DNA from: an uncultured Microbacteriaceae bacterium
GTDB taxonomy: Bacteria; Actinomycetota; Actinomycetes; Actinomycetales; Microbacteriaceae
DNA length: 16,275 nucleotides
NCBI GenBank assembly: GCA_946481135.1
Contig: CAMLMQ010000048.1
Location: 1 to 16,275 of the forward strand
Direction: 5' to 3'
Shown: positions 7,344-13,273 of the stretch, one piece after another
Position numbering within the stretch: the first letter of the stretch is position 1
Layout: every line of letters starts with the position of its first letter
Made by a program: the position numbers and the translations under genes
The notes under the pieces: model-generated
The model's database searches: none
What the model was told of the DNA's origin: nothing
The model's input: the letters and a program-made list of their open reading frames with translations, nothing else

Positions 7344-7670
7344 ATGTCCACCGCGAAGGAAGTGACCGACGCCTCGTTCGAGGCCGACGTGCTCAAGTCC
7401 GACATGCCGATCATGGTCGACTTCTGGGCGGAGTGGTGCGGCCCGTGTCGCGCCGTCTCGCCCATTCTCGACAAGATCGCCGAAGAGAACTCCGACAAGC
7501 TGAAGATCGTCAAGCTGAACGTCGACGACAACCCGGCGACGGCGGAGAAGTACGGCATCACGTCGATCCCGGCGATGTACGTGTTCAAGGACGGTGAGGT
7601 CGTGAAGCGCGTCATCGGAGCGAAGCCGAAGCCGGCGCTCGAGGCCGACCTGGCGGAGTTCCTGGCCTGA
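7344..7670 (+). CDS. trxA: Thioredoxin
   Basis: A 108-residue single-domain thioredoxin that reduces protein disulfides and is recharged by the TrxB encoded just upstream. The active site is WCGPC (C32 and C35) in the context DFWAEWCGPCRAVSP. The cis-proline loop is TSIPAMYVFKDG (P76), and the C-terminal helix is intact. Length is normal. The ATG is preceded by a purine-rich ribosome binding site (GAAGGAAAAGG). The 62-nt gap after trxB shows no obvious promoter, so the pair is probably one transcript, ended by the hairpin at 7688-7717. Confidence 0.97.
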   Translation: MSTAKEVTDASFEADVLKSDMPIMVDFWAEWCGPCRAVSPILDKIAEENSDKLKIVKLNVDDNPATAEKYGITSIPAMYVFKDGEVVKRVIGAKPKPALEADLAEFLA

Positions 7671-7687
7671 GCCAGTCCGAGATTCCT

Positions 7688-7717
7688 GGCCCCTTCCCCG
7701 CTTGTGGGGGAGGGGCC
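7688..7717 (+). terminator. Hairpin terminator after trxA
   Basis: A 12-bp stem (GGCCCCTTCCCC at 7688-7699 with 7706-7717, one T-G wobble) around the 6-nt loop GCTTGT lies 17 nt after the trxA stop. It is followed by TTCTCGTC, only a weak T run, as is common for terminators in high-GC actinobacteria. It separates the trx genes from the next transcription unit. Confidence 0.8.
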
Positions 7718-7733
7718 TTCTCGTCGCGGCGGC

Positions 7734-7739
7734 TACCCT
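7734..7739 (+). promoter_or_regulatory. Candidate -10 element of a leaderless promoter for the aminotransferase gene
   Basis: TACCCT fits TANNNT and ends 8 nt before the ATG at 7748, so a start 7-9 nt downstream of the element would begin the mRNA at or within two bases of that ATG. No ribosome binding site lies before the ATG. Leaderless mRNAs are frequent in actinobacteria. There is no clear -35; the trxA terminator occupies that position. Confidence 0.5.
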
Positions 7740-7747
7740 TGACGGTT

Positions 7748-9049
7748 ATGCAGAACCAGGGCACCAACATGGATCCGTGGTACGGGCTGTACGCCGCCCG
7801 TACGGCCGGCCTGTCGGCCTCCGAGGTGCGCGCCCTGTTCGCCGTCGCGAGCCGGCCCGAGGTGGTCTCGCTCGCCGGCGGCATGCCCTACGTCTCGGCC
7901 CTCCCCCAGGAGCTGCTCGCCGCCGCGGTCGAGCGCACGGTACGCGACCGGGGGACGACGGCACTGCAGTACGGCTCCGGGCAGGGGATGCCGGCGCTGC
8001 GCGAGCAGATCCTCGAGGTGATGGCGCTCGAGGGCATTCATGCCGGCGTCGACGACCTCGTCGTGACCACCGGGTCTCAGCACGCCCTGGAGCTCGTGGC
8101 GAAGCTGTTCCTCGACCCGGGCGACGTCGTGCTCGCCGAGGGACCCTCCTACGTCACCGCCGTCACCGTCTTCAAGTCGTTCCAGGCGGAGGTCGTGCAC
8201 TCCCCCATGGATGACGCGGGACTGCAGCCGGAGGCGCTGCGCGAGACGATCGCGCGCGTGCGGGCGGCGGGCAAGCGCATCAAGTTCCTCTACACGATCC
8301 CGTCGTTCCACAACCCGATGGGCGTCACGCTGCCCTGGGAGCGGCGCATGGAGGTGCTGGAGATCGCGCGGGAGAACGAGATCCTCGTGCTCGAGGACAA
8401 CCCCTACGGCCTCCTCTACTACGACCAGGCTCCGCCGCACGCGATGCGCTCGGTCGACGAGGACGGCGTCATCTACCTCGGCACGTTCTCCAAGACCCTC
8501 GCTCCCGGCCTCCGGGTGGGGTGGGCGGTCGCGCCGCACGCCATCCGAGAGAAGCTCATCTTGGCGAACGAGGCCGCGGTGCTCTCGCCGTCGTCGTTCT
8601 CGCAGACCGTCGTCTCGGAGTACCTCGCGACCTCCGACTGGCGCGGGCAGATCGACACCTTCCGCGGCGTCTACCGCGAGCGCCGGGACGCGATGCTCGC
8701 CGCCCTCGCCGAACAGCTGCCGACGCTGTCGTGGACCGTTCCGTCGGGCGGCTTCTACGTGTGGCTGCGGTTGCCCGAGCACCTCGACTCGAAGGCCATG
8801 CTCCCGCGGGCGGTGAAGGAGCTCGTGGCCTACACGCCCGGCACCGCCTTCTACGCGGACGGTTCCGGCCGCAACGCGATGCGCCTGTCGTTCTGCTACC
8901 CGACGCCCGACTTCATCCGCGAGGGCATCCGCCGCCTGTCGATCGTCATCAACGGCGAACTGAGCCTGCTGAGCGAGTTCCAGCAGACCGGACCGGTGAG
9001 CACCCTGCCCGTCGAGCCCGAGGGCGTCCTGCCCCCGTTCGCCGGCTGA
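7748..9049 (+). CDS. PLP-dependent aminotransferase, class I/II (MocR/LysN-like, without DNA-binding domain)
   Basis: A 433-residue fold-type I aminotransferase. The PLP lysine is K249 in TFSKTLAPGLRVGW; VTTGSQHALELVAKLF (106-121) carries the phosphate-binding loop, FHNPMG (187-192) and EDNPYG (216-221) hold the cofactor asparagine and aspartate, and NAMRLSFCY near the end supplies the substrate-carboxylate arginine. Sequence style is that of 2-aminoadipate/LysN-type transaminases and the catalytic half of MocR regulators, but there is no winged-helix domain. Substrate unknown. ATG 7748 is preferred since it fits a leaderless promoter; TTG 7739 and ATG 7769 are alternatives. It shares one base with the following ddl, so a link to D-amino acid or peptidoglycan metabolism is possible but inferred. 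Confidence 0.88.
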   Translation: MQNQGTNMDPWYGLYAARTAGLSASEVRALFAVASRPEVVSLAGGMPYVSALPQELLAAAVERTVRDRGTTALQYGSGQGMPALREQILEVMALEGIHAGVDDLVVTTGSQHALELVAKLFLDPGDVVLAEGPSYVTAVTVFKSFQAEVVHSPMDDAGLQPEALRETIARVRAAGKRIKFLYTIPSFHNPMGVTLPWERRMEVLEIARENEILVLEDNPYGLLYYDQAPPHAMRSVDEDGVIYLGTFSKTLAPGLRVGWAVAPHAIREKLILANEAAVLSPSSFSQTVVSEYLATSDWRGQIDTFRGVYRERRDAMLAALAEQLPTLSWTVPSGGFYVWLRLPEHLDSKAMLPRAVKELVAYTPGTAFYADGSGRNAMRLSFCYPTPDFIREGIRRLSIVINGELSLLSEFQQTGPVSTLPVEPEGVLPPFAG

Positions 9050-10005
9050 TGGCGTCGCACCGACTCGGCACGGTCGTCGTGCTCGCGGGAGGCATCTCGC
9101 ACGAGCGCGACGTCTCGCTGCGCAGCGGACGCCAGGTCGCCGACAGCCTGCTCGAGCACGGCGTCGCGGTCGAACTGCGCGACCCCGACGCGACGCTGCT
9201 CGCGCACCTGCGCGACACGCGACCCGACGTCGTATGGCCGGCCCTGCACGGTGCGAGCGGGGAAGACGGCGCGCTCCGCGGCCTCCTCGAGTTCCTCGGG
9301 GTGCCCTTCGTCGGATCGTCGTCGGCGGCGGCCCGGCTCGCCTGGGACAAGCCCACCGCGAAGATCGTCGTGGGGCGCGCGGGCGTCGCCACGCCCCGTT
9401 CGATCACGCTCGGCCGCGACGCCTTCCGCGAGCTCGGCGCCGACGCGATCTTCTCGGCGATCGAGGACGAGCTGCCGCTTCCCCTCGTCGTGAAGCCCGC
9501 CCAGGGGGGATCGGCGCAGGGCGTCACGATCGTGACCGAACGGGCCGGGATGCCGCGCGCGATGGTCGAGGCCTACACCTACTGGGACGTCGCGCTCGTC
9601 GAGCAGCAGATCCTCGGCACCGAGATCGCCGTCGGGGTGCTCGACACCGGCGACGGGCCGGTGGCGCTCCCGGCCGTCGAGATCGAGCCGCTGTCGGGCG
9701 TGTACTCCTTCGAGGCGCGCTACAACGCCGGCGAGACGCGCTTCTACACCCCCGCGCGCCTCTCCCCCGAGACCGCCGCGCGCGCCGCCGAGATGGCCGT
9801 CGCGGCCCACTCCGCTCTCGGGATGCGGCATCTCTCGCGCGTCGACCTCATCGTCGATGCGGCGGGCACGCCGTGGTTCCTCGAGGCGAACGTGCTGCCG
9901 GGGCTCACCGAGACGTCGCTGCTGCCCCAGGCGCTCGAAGCGGCCGGCCACGACCTCGGGTGGGTCTACACCACCCTCGCGGAAGTCGCACGCGCGGACG
10001 CCTGA
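9049..10005 (+). CDS. ddl: D-alanine--D-alanine ligase family protein (ATP-grasp)
   Basis: A 318-residue ATP-grasp ligase. The family enzyme joins two D-alanines with ATP for the peptidoglycan stem peptide. Aligning by eye with E. coli DdlB, the catalytic set is present: E19 (for E15, in GGISHERDVS), K149 (K144), S155 (S150), Y225 (Y216, in SFEARY), R264 and D266 (R255, D257), E279 and N281 (E270, N272, in LEANVLPGLTETS) and S290 (S281). R224 replaces K215, and the GSSVG turn reads GSAQG. The tyrosine marks it as a dipeptide-type rather than D-lactate-type enzyme. ATG 9049 overlaps the aminotransferase stop by one base (TGATG). It may be the only Ddl or a paralogue; the window cannot say. Confidence 0.87.
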   Translation: MASHRLGTVVVLAGGISHERDVSLRSGRQVADSLLEHGVAVELRDPDATLLAHLRDTRPDVVWPALHGASGEDGALRGLLEFLGVPFVGSSSAAARLAWDKPTAKIVVGRAGVATPRSITLGRDAFRELGADAIFSAIEDELPLPLVVKPAQGGSAQGVTIVTERAGMPRAMVEAYTYWDVALVEQQILGTEIAVGVLDTGDGPVALPAVEIEPLSGVYSFEARYNAGETRFYTPARLSPETAARAAEMAVAAHSALGMRHLSRVDLIVDAAGTPWFLEANVLPGLTETSLLPQALEAAGHDLGWVYTTLAEVARADA

Positions 10006-10015
10006 CCCGAATGTC

Positions 10016-10093
10016 GGTGATCGAGTAGCCGCGTAGCGGCGTGTCGAGATCCCCATCGGCCTCGACACGCGCCTGCGGCGCTACTCGACCACC
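10016..10093. repeat. Imperfect 34-bp inverted repeat between convergent genes
   Basis: The left arm (10016-10049) and right arm (10060-10093) match as reverse complements at 27 of 34 positions around a 10-nt spacer. Both arms carry TCGAGTAGC, an inner GC-rich mini-hairpin (CCGC GTA GCGG on the left, GCGCC GCA GGCGC on the right) and GTGTCGAG. The element fills the gap between ddl and parB, which converge, so it could terminate both transcripts. From memory, similar GTCGAGTAGCGCC-type repeats are dispersed in Microbacteriaceae genomes; that needs a genome search. The palindrome CCACCGGTGG overlaps its right end. Confidence 0.8.
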
Positions 10094-10109
10094 GGTGGCG
10101 GGCCCCGGG

Positions 10110-11063
10110 TCAGCCGACGTTCGGGTCGACCCCGAGCTCGGTGAGGATGCGACGCAGGTCGGCCACGGTCGCGAAGTCGATCGTGATCGTGCCCTTCGCC
10201 GAGCCGAGCGCGATCTTCACACGCGTGTCGAGCCGGTCGCCGAGGCGCTCCGCGAGCTCGGCGAGGTGGTCCTGCCGCTTGCCGGCTACGGGCTTCGCGG
10301 GCTTCTGCTTGGCGGGTGCGAGCATCCCGGCCGCCGCCTCCGCCGCACGCACGGAGAGCTCCTCGTTGACGATCTTGTCGGCGAGTTTGCGCATCCCCGC
10401 CTCATCGCCCACCGACAGGATCGCGCGTGCGTGCCCGGCCGACAGCACCCCGGCGGCGACCCGCGACTGGATGGCTTCGGGCAGACGCAGCAGGCGGATC
10501 GTGTTGGTGATCTGCGGACGGGAACGCCCGATGCGGTCGGCGAGCTGCTCCTGCGTGATGCCGAAGTCGTCGAGCAGTTGCTTGTACGCGGACGCCTCCT
10601 CGAGCGGGTTGAGCTGGGCGCGGTGGATGTTCTCCAGCAGGGCGTCTCGCAGCATCGCCTCGTCGGCGGTGTCCTTGACGACGGCCGGGATGCGCTCGAG
10701 CCCCGCGGCCTTGGACGCCCGGAACCGACGCTCCCCCATGATGAGCTCGTACTGCGGCTCGCCGTCGGCCGCCCCCGCGCGCGGGCGCACGACGATGGGC
10801 TGCAGCACGCCGAACTCGCGGATCGAGACCGTCAGTTCGGCGAGCGCCTCGGGGTCGAACTCGGTGCGCGGCTGCACCGCGTTCGGCACGATATCGGCGA
10901 GATCGAGCTCGGCGAGGCGCGCGCCAGGCACGGCGACGAGGTCCGACTCGGTGCCGAAGAAGACATCGACCGGACGATCCTGCTCGGTGTCTGCGGCGGG
11001 CGCCGTGGGGATGAGCGCACCGATGCCCCGGCCGAGCCCGGTGCGCTTGGGAGCGGCGGCCAT
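10110..11063 (-). CDS. parB: Chromosome-partitioning protein ParB (CTPase, parS-binding)
   Basis: A 317-residue ParB/Spo0J protein that loads at parS, spreads as a CTP-dependent clamp and works with ParA to separate origins. The N-terminal GLGRGIGALIP is the ParA-stimulating tail. IVPNAVQPRTEFDPEALAEL and MGERRFRASKAAG form the CTP-binding domain; ENIHRAQLNPLEEASAYKQL and ITQEQLADRIGRSRPQITNT form the parS-binding helix-turn-helix; the last 40 residues (TITIDFATVADLRRIL) are the dimer domain. Starts are ambiguous: the sequence reads GTGATG, where ATG 11063 shares one base with the parA stop and GTG 11066 is one codon earlier. ATG is chosen; both have GAGG at usable distance. Three parS sites lie 0.9-1.7 kb upstream. 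Confidence 0.96.
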   Translation of the reverse strand: MAAAPKRTGLGRGIGALIPTAPAADTEQDRPVDVFFGTESDLVAVPGARLAELDLADIVPNAVQPRTEFDPEALAELTVSIREFGVLQPIVVRPRAGAADGEPQYELIMGERRFRASKAAGLERIPAVVKDTADEAMLRDALLENIHRAQLNPLEEASAYKQLLDDFGITQEQLADRIGRSRPQITNTIRLLRLPEAIQSRVAAGVLSAGHARAILSVGDEAGMRKLADKIVNEELSVRAAEAAAGMLAPAKQKPAKPVAGKRQDHLAELAERLGDRLDTRVKIALGSAKGTITIDFATVADLRRILTELGVDPNVG

Positions 11064-11947
11064 CACGCCACGCCTCGCTGGGCGATCTCCGCGGCCGCCT
11101 CGCGGTAGGAGAGCGAGCCCGGCGAGTTGCCGTCGTAGGTGATGACGCTCTGCCCATAGCTCGGCGCCTCGGAGATGCGCACCGAGCGCGGGATCACCGT
11201 CGTCAGCGTCTCGGCGGGGAAGTGCTCACGCACCTCGTCGACCACCTGGTTCGCGAGGTTGGTGCGCGAGTCGTACATCGTCAGCAGGATCGTCGAGAGC
11301 GAGAGCTTGGGGTTGAGGTGGCGCTGGATCAGCTTGATGTTGTCCAAGAGCTGGCTCAGCCCCTCGAGCGCGTAGTACTCGCACTGGATCGGGATGAGCA
11401 CCTCCTTCGCGGCGACGAAGGCGTTGATCGTCAGGAGACCGAGCGACGGCGGGCAGTCGATGAAGACGTAGTGGAAGGGCGTCTCACCCTGCTCGGCGAG
11501 GTAGGTCTCGAGCGCACCCCGCAGTCGCTGCTCTCGGGCGACGAGCGAGACGAGTTCGATCTCCGCCCCCGCGAGATGGATGGTGGCGGGCACGCACCAC
11601 AGGCCGGGGAACTCGGGACTCTGCTGCACGGCGTCGCGCATCGGGGCGTCGCCGACGATGACGTCGTAGACACTCTCGATCTCCGCGCGGTGCTCGACGC
11701 CGAGCGCCGTGGACGCGTTGCCCTGCGGGTCGAGGTCGATCACGAGAACGCGCGCGCCCTGTTGGGCGAGCGCGGCGGCGAGGTTGACGGTCGTGGTGGT
11801 CTTGCCCACGCCGCCCTTCTGGTTGGCGACGGTCAGGATGCGCGTCTGGGACGGCAGCGGGATGGTCGCGTCGGCGAGCGCCTGACGGCGTCGGGTGAGC
11901 TCCGCGACCTCCCGGGCGAGGGGGGTCGTTGCGTCGTAGTTGCTCAC
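11063..11947 (-). CDS. parA: Chromosome-partitioning ATPase ParA (Soj)
   Basis: A 294-residue deviant Walker ATPase that binds nucleoid DNA as an ATP dimer and is released by ParB, moving origins apart. The deviant Walker A motif is KGGVGKTT (residues 44-51, signature lysine K44). It is followed by VLVIDLDPQGNASTALG, the FIDCPPSLGLLTINA Walker B region and a C-terminal EAPSYGQSVITYD typical of chromosomal ParA. About 35 residues precede the ATPase core. The GTG start has GGAAAGG 8 nt upstream. The stop overlaps the start of parB, so the two are coupled. A parS site lies 36 nt before the start codon, which may allow ParB to affect parAB expression. Confidence 0.97.
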   Translation of the reverse strand: MSNYDATTPLAREVAELTRRRQALADATIPLPSQTRILTVANQKGGVGKTTTTVNLAAALAQQGARVLVIDLDPQGNASTALGVEHRAEIESVYDVIVGDAPMRDAVQQSPEFPGLWCVPATIHLAGAEIELVSLVAREQRLRGALETYLAEQGETPFHYVFIDCPPSLGLLTINAFVAAKEVLIPIQCEYYALEGLSQLLDNIKLIQRHLNPKLSLSTILLTMYDSRTNLANQVVDEVREHFPAETLTTVIPRSVRISEAPSYGQSVITYDGNSPGSLSYREAAAEIAQRGVA

Positions 11948-11982
11948 GAAGGAGGCCTTTCCGGTGGTGCGAGGGGAGCGGA

Positions 11983-11998
11983 TGTTTCACGTGGAACA
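11983..11998. promoter_or_regulatory. parS: parS site 1 (upstream of parA)
   Basis: TGTTTCACGTGGAACA; its reverse complement is TGTTCCACGTGAAACA, the common Bacillus-type parS. The centre CACGTG and both half-sites are intact. It sits in the 81-nt gap between rsmG and parA. No clear parA promoter was found in this gap. Confidence 0.93.
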
Positions 11999-12028
11999 TC
12001 ACGGGCGGCGAGTGCGGCCCGCCGGGAG

Positions 12029-12652
12029 TCAGTCAGCCAGCCTAGCCCGAAAGACCCGTGTGGCCTCGGGGACGATCCCCTCCCCCAGCACGACCACCTC
12101 CGGTTGCTGAAGACGCGCCTTCCGGATCGCCTTGTCGGCCGCGTCGACCTCGTCCTGCACCCGAGCGCCCTTCATGAGCACGAGCTCACCCCCGGGGCGC
12201 AGGAGCGGGACGCACAGCGGGATGAGCTTCGACAGCGCCGAGACCGCGCGCGCGGTGACCTGATCGAGCAGTGGCTCGGGCCGCACCTCCTCGGCCCGGC
12301 CCCGCAGCACGGTGACATTGGCGAGACCCAGGCGGTCCGCCTCCTCGCGGAGCCAGTCGGTGCGGCGCTCCATCGGCTCGATCAGCACGAAGTGGGCGTC
12401 GGGGCGACAGATCGCGAGGACGAGGCCGGGGAGGCCCGCTCCGCTTCCGACGTCACCGACGCGCCCCGGGCGCAGAAGCGGCGCGACGAGAGCGGAGTTG
12501 ACCACGTGGCGCGACCAGAGTCGCTCCAACTCGAGTGGGCCGATGAGTCCGCGCTCCTCGCCGTGCTGCGCGAGGTCGGCCGTGAAGGCGCGCGCCTGGT
12601 CGACGCGGTCGCCGAACAACTCGGCGACGACGGCGGGCTCACTCTCGATCAC
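12029..12652 (-). CDS. rsmG: 16S rRNA (guanine-527-N7)-methyltransferase RsmG (GidB)
   Basis: A 207-residue SAM-dependent enzyme that methylates N7 of G527 in the 530 loop of 16S rRNA; in other bacteria its loss gives low-level streptomycin resistance. The SAM-binding motif is VGDVGSGAGLPGLVLAI (residues 65-81), followed by an acidic strand (FVLIEPMERRTDWLREEA), RAVSALSKLIPLCVPLLRP and GGELVLMKG. WSRHVVNSALVAPLL is the family N-terminal block. The GTG start has AGAGGGAG 4 nt upstream. Flanked on both sides by parS sites, it lies in the usual jag-rsmG-parA order. Confidence 0.96.
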   Translation of the reverse strand: MIESEPAVVAELFGDRVDQARAFTADLAQHGEERGLIGPLELERLWSRHVVNSALVAPLLRPGRVGDVGSGAGLPGLVLAICRPDAHFVLIEPMERRTDWLREEADRLGLANVTVLRGRAEEVRPEPLLDQVTARAVSALSKLIPLCVPLLRPGGELVLMKGARVQDEVDAADKAIRKARLQQPEVVVLGEGIVPEATRVFRARLAD

Positions 12653-12666
12653 GGCTCTCCCTCTCG

Positions 12667-12682
12667 TGTTTCACGTGAAACA
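12667..12682. promoter_or_regulatory. parS: parS site 2 (upstream of rsmG)
   Basis: TGTTTCACGTGAAACA, a perfect 16-bp palindrome matching the parS consensus, 14 nt upstream of the rsmG start codon. ParB bound here could influence rsmG transcription. Confidence 0.96.
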
Positions 12683-12686
12683 TCGA

Positions 12687-12712
12687 GACGCCCGGAGTCT
12701 CCCCCGGGCGTC
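12687..12712. terminator. Perfect stem-loop between two parS sites; candidate terminator after khpB
   Basis: GACGCCCGG (12687-12695) pairs with CCGGGCGTC (12704-12712): a 9-bp perfect stem and 8-nt loop. It lies after the khpB stop in that gene's direction and before rsmG, so it may end the rpmH-to-khpB transcript. On the minus strand it is followed by TCGATGTTTC, not a real T run, so termination is uncertain. Confidence 0.55.
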
Positions 12713-12727
12713 CGACGTCACCGCCGA

Positions 12728-12743
12728 TGTTTCACGTGAAACA
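12728..12743. promoter_or_regulatory. parS: parS site 3 (downstream of khpB/jag)
   Basis: TGTTTCACGTGAAACA, identical to site 2 and 61 bp from it centre to centre, about six helical turns. It lies 11 nt after the khpB stop codon. Confidence 0.96.
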
Positions 12744-12754
12744 TCGTGATGCGC

Positions 12755-13273
12755 TCAGCGCGCGCGGATCACCGTGTGACGGTCCCGGCCTTCACCCTCG
12801 GACTCCGAGGCGTACCCGCGCTCGGCGACGATGTCGTGCACGACCTTGCGCTCATAGCTCGACATCGGCGGCAGCGAGGCGGAGGCCGCGCCCCCCTCGA
12901 GGCGGACGATGGCGTGATCGACGAGGGCGGCGAGCTCGGTCGCCCGCGCGTCACGCGACCCCCCGATGTCGAGGATCAACCGCGAGAAGCGTCCCGTGCG
13001 GTTCTGCACGGCGAGACGCGTCAGCTCCTGCAGCGACGCCACGGTGTCGGGCTTCGCAAGGAGCCGGAGGTTCGAGTCGGCCCCGGCCGTCACCGAGAGA
13101 TAGGCGCGGCCGCCGCGGGCGTCGATGTCGATGTCTCCATCGATGTCGGCGATGTCGAGGAGTTCCTCGATGTAGTCCGCCGCCGCGTCGCCCTCGTCGA
13201 TGATCTCCTGATCGGTCGGCGCGTCCTCCGTCGCGGCCGCGTCGGTCTCCGGGATCTCGGTGATGTCGGTCAT
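12755..13273 (-). CDS. khpB: KhpB/Jag-type RNA-binding protein (KH and R3H domains)
   Basis: A 172-residue cytoplasmic protein. KhpB (Jag, EloR) binds RNA, usually with KhpA, and in Gram-positive cocci affects cell elongation. An acidic N-terminus (residues 1-50) replaces the Jag-N domain. The KH-like region (about 50-105) ends LQELTRLAVQNRTGRFSRLI, as in Jag proteins, but the GXXG loop is missing: LLAKPDTVAS stands where GRDG or GKRG is expected. The R3H domain is intact, with R142 and H146 in SSYERKVVHDIV and a SESEGEGRDRHTVIRAR end. Its ATG overlaps the yidC stop by 4 nt, so it is coupled to yidC. Confidence 0.9.
   Translation of the reverse strand: MTDITEIPETDAAATEDAPTDQEIIDEGDAAADYIEELLDIADIDGDIDIDARGGRAYLSVTAGADSNLRLLAKPDTVASLQELTRLAVQNRTGRFSRLILDIGGSRDARATELAALVDHAIVRLEGGAASASLPPMSSYERKVVHDIVAERGYASESEGEGRDRHTVIRAR

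Noticed and set aside
9706..9726. Phe in the Ddl omega loop suggesting a D-Ala-D-lactate (vancomycin-resistance type) ligase.
   Set aside because: Counting residues of E. coli DdlB shows that this Phe aligns with Y212, while the specificity position Y216 is still Tyr (Y225).
12003..12026. Hairpin after rsmG as a terminator.
   Set aside because: Only about 5 bp pair cleanly and no T run follows, so it is not better than chance in DNA of this GC content.
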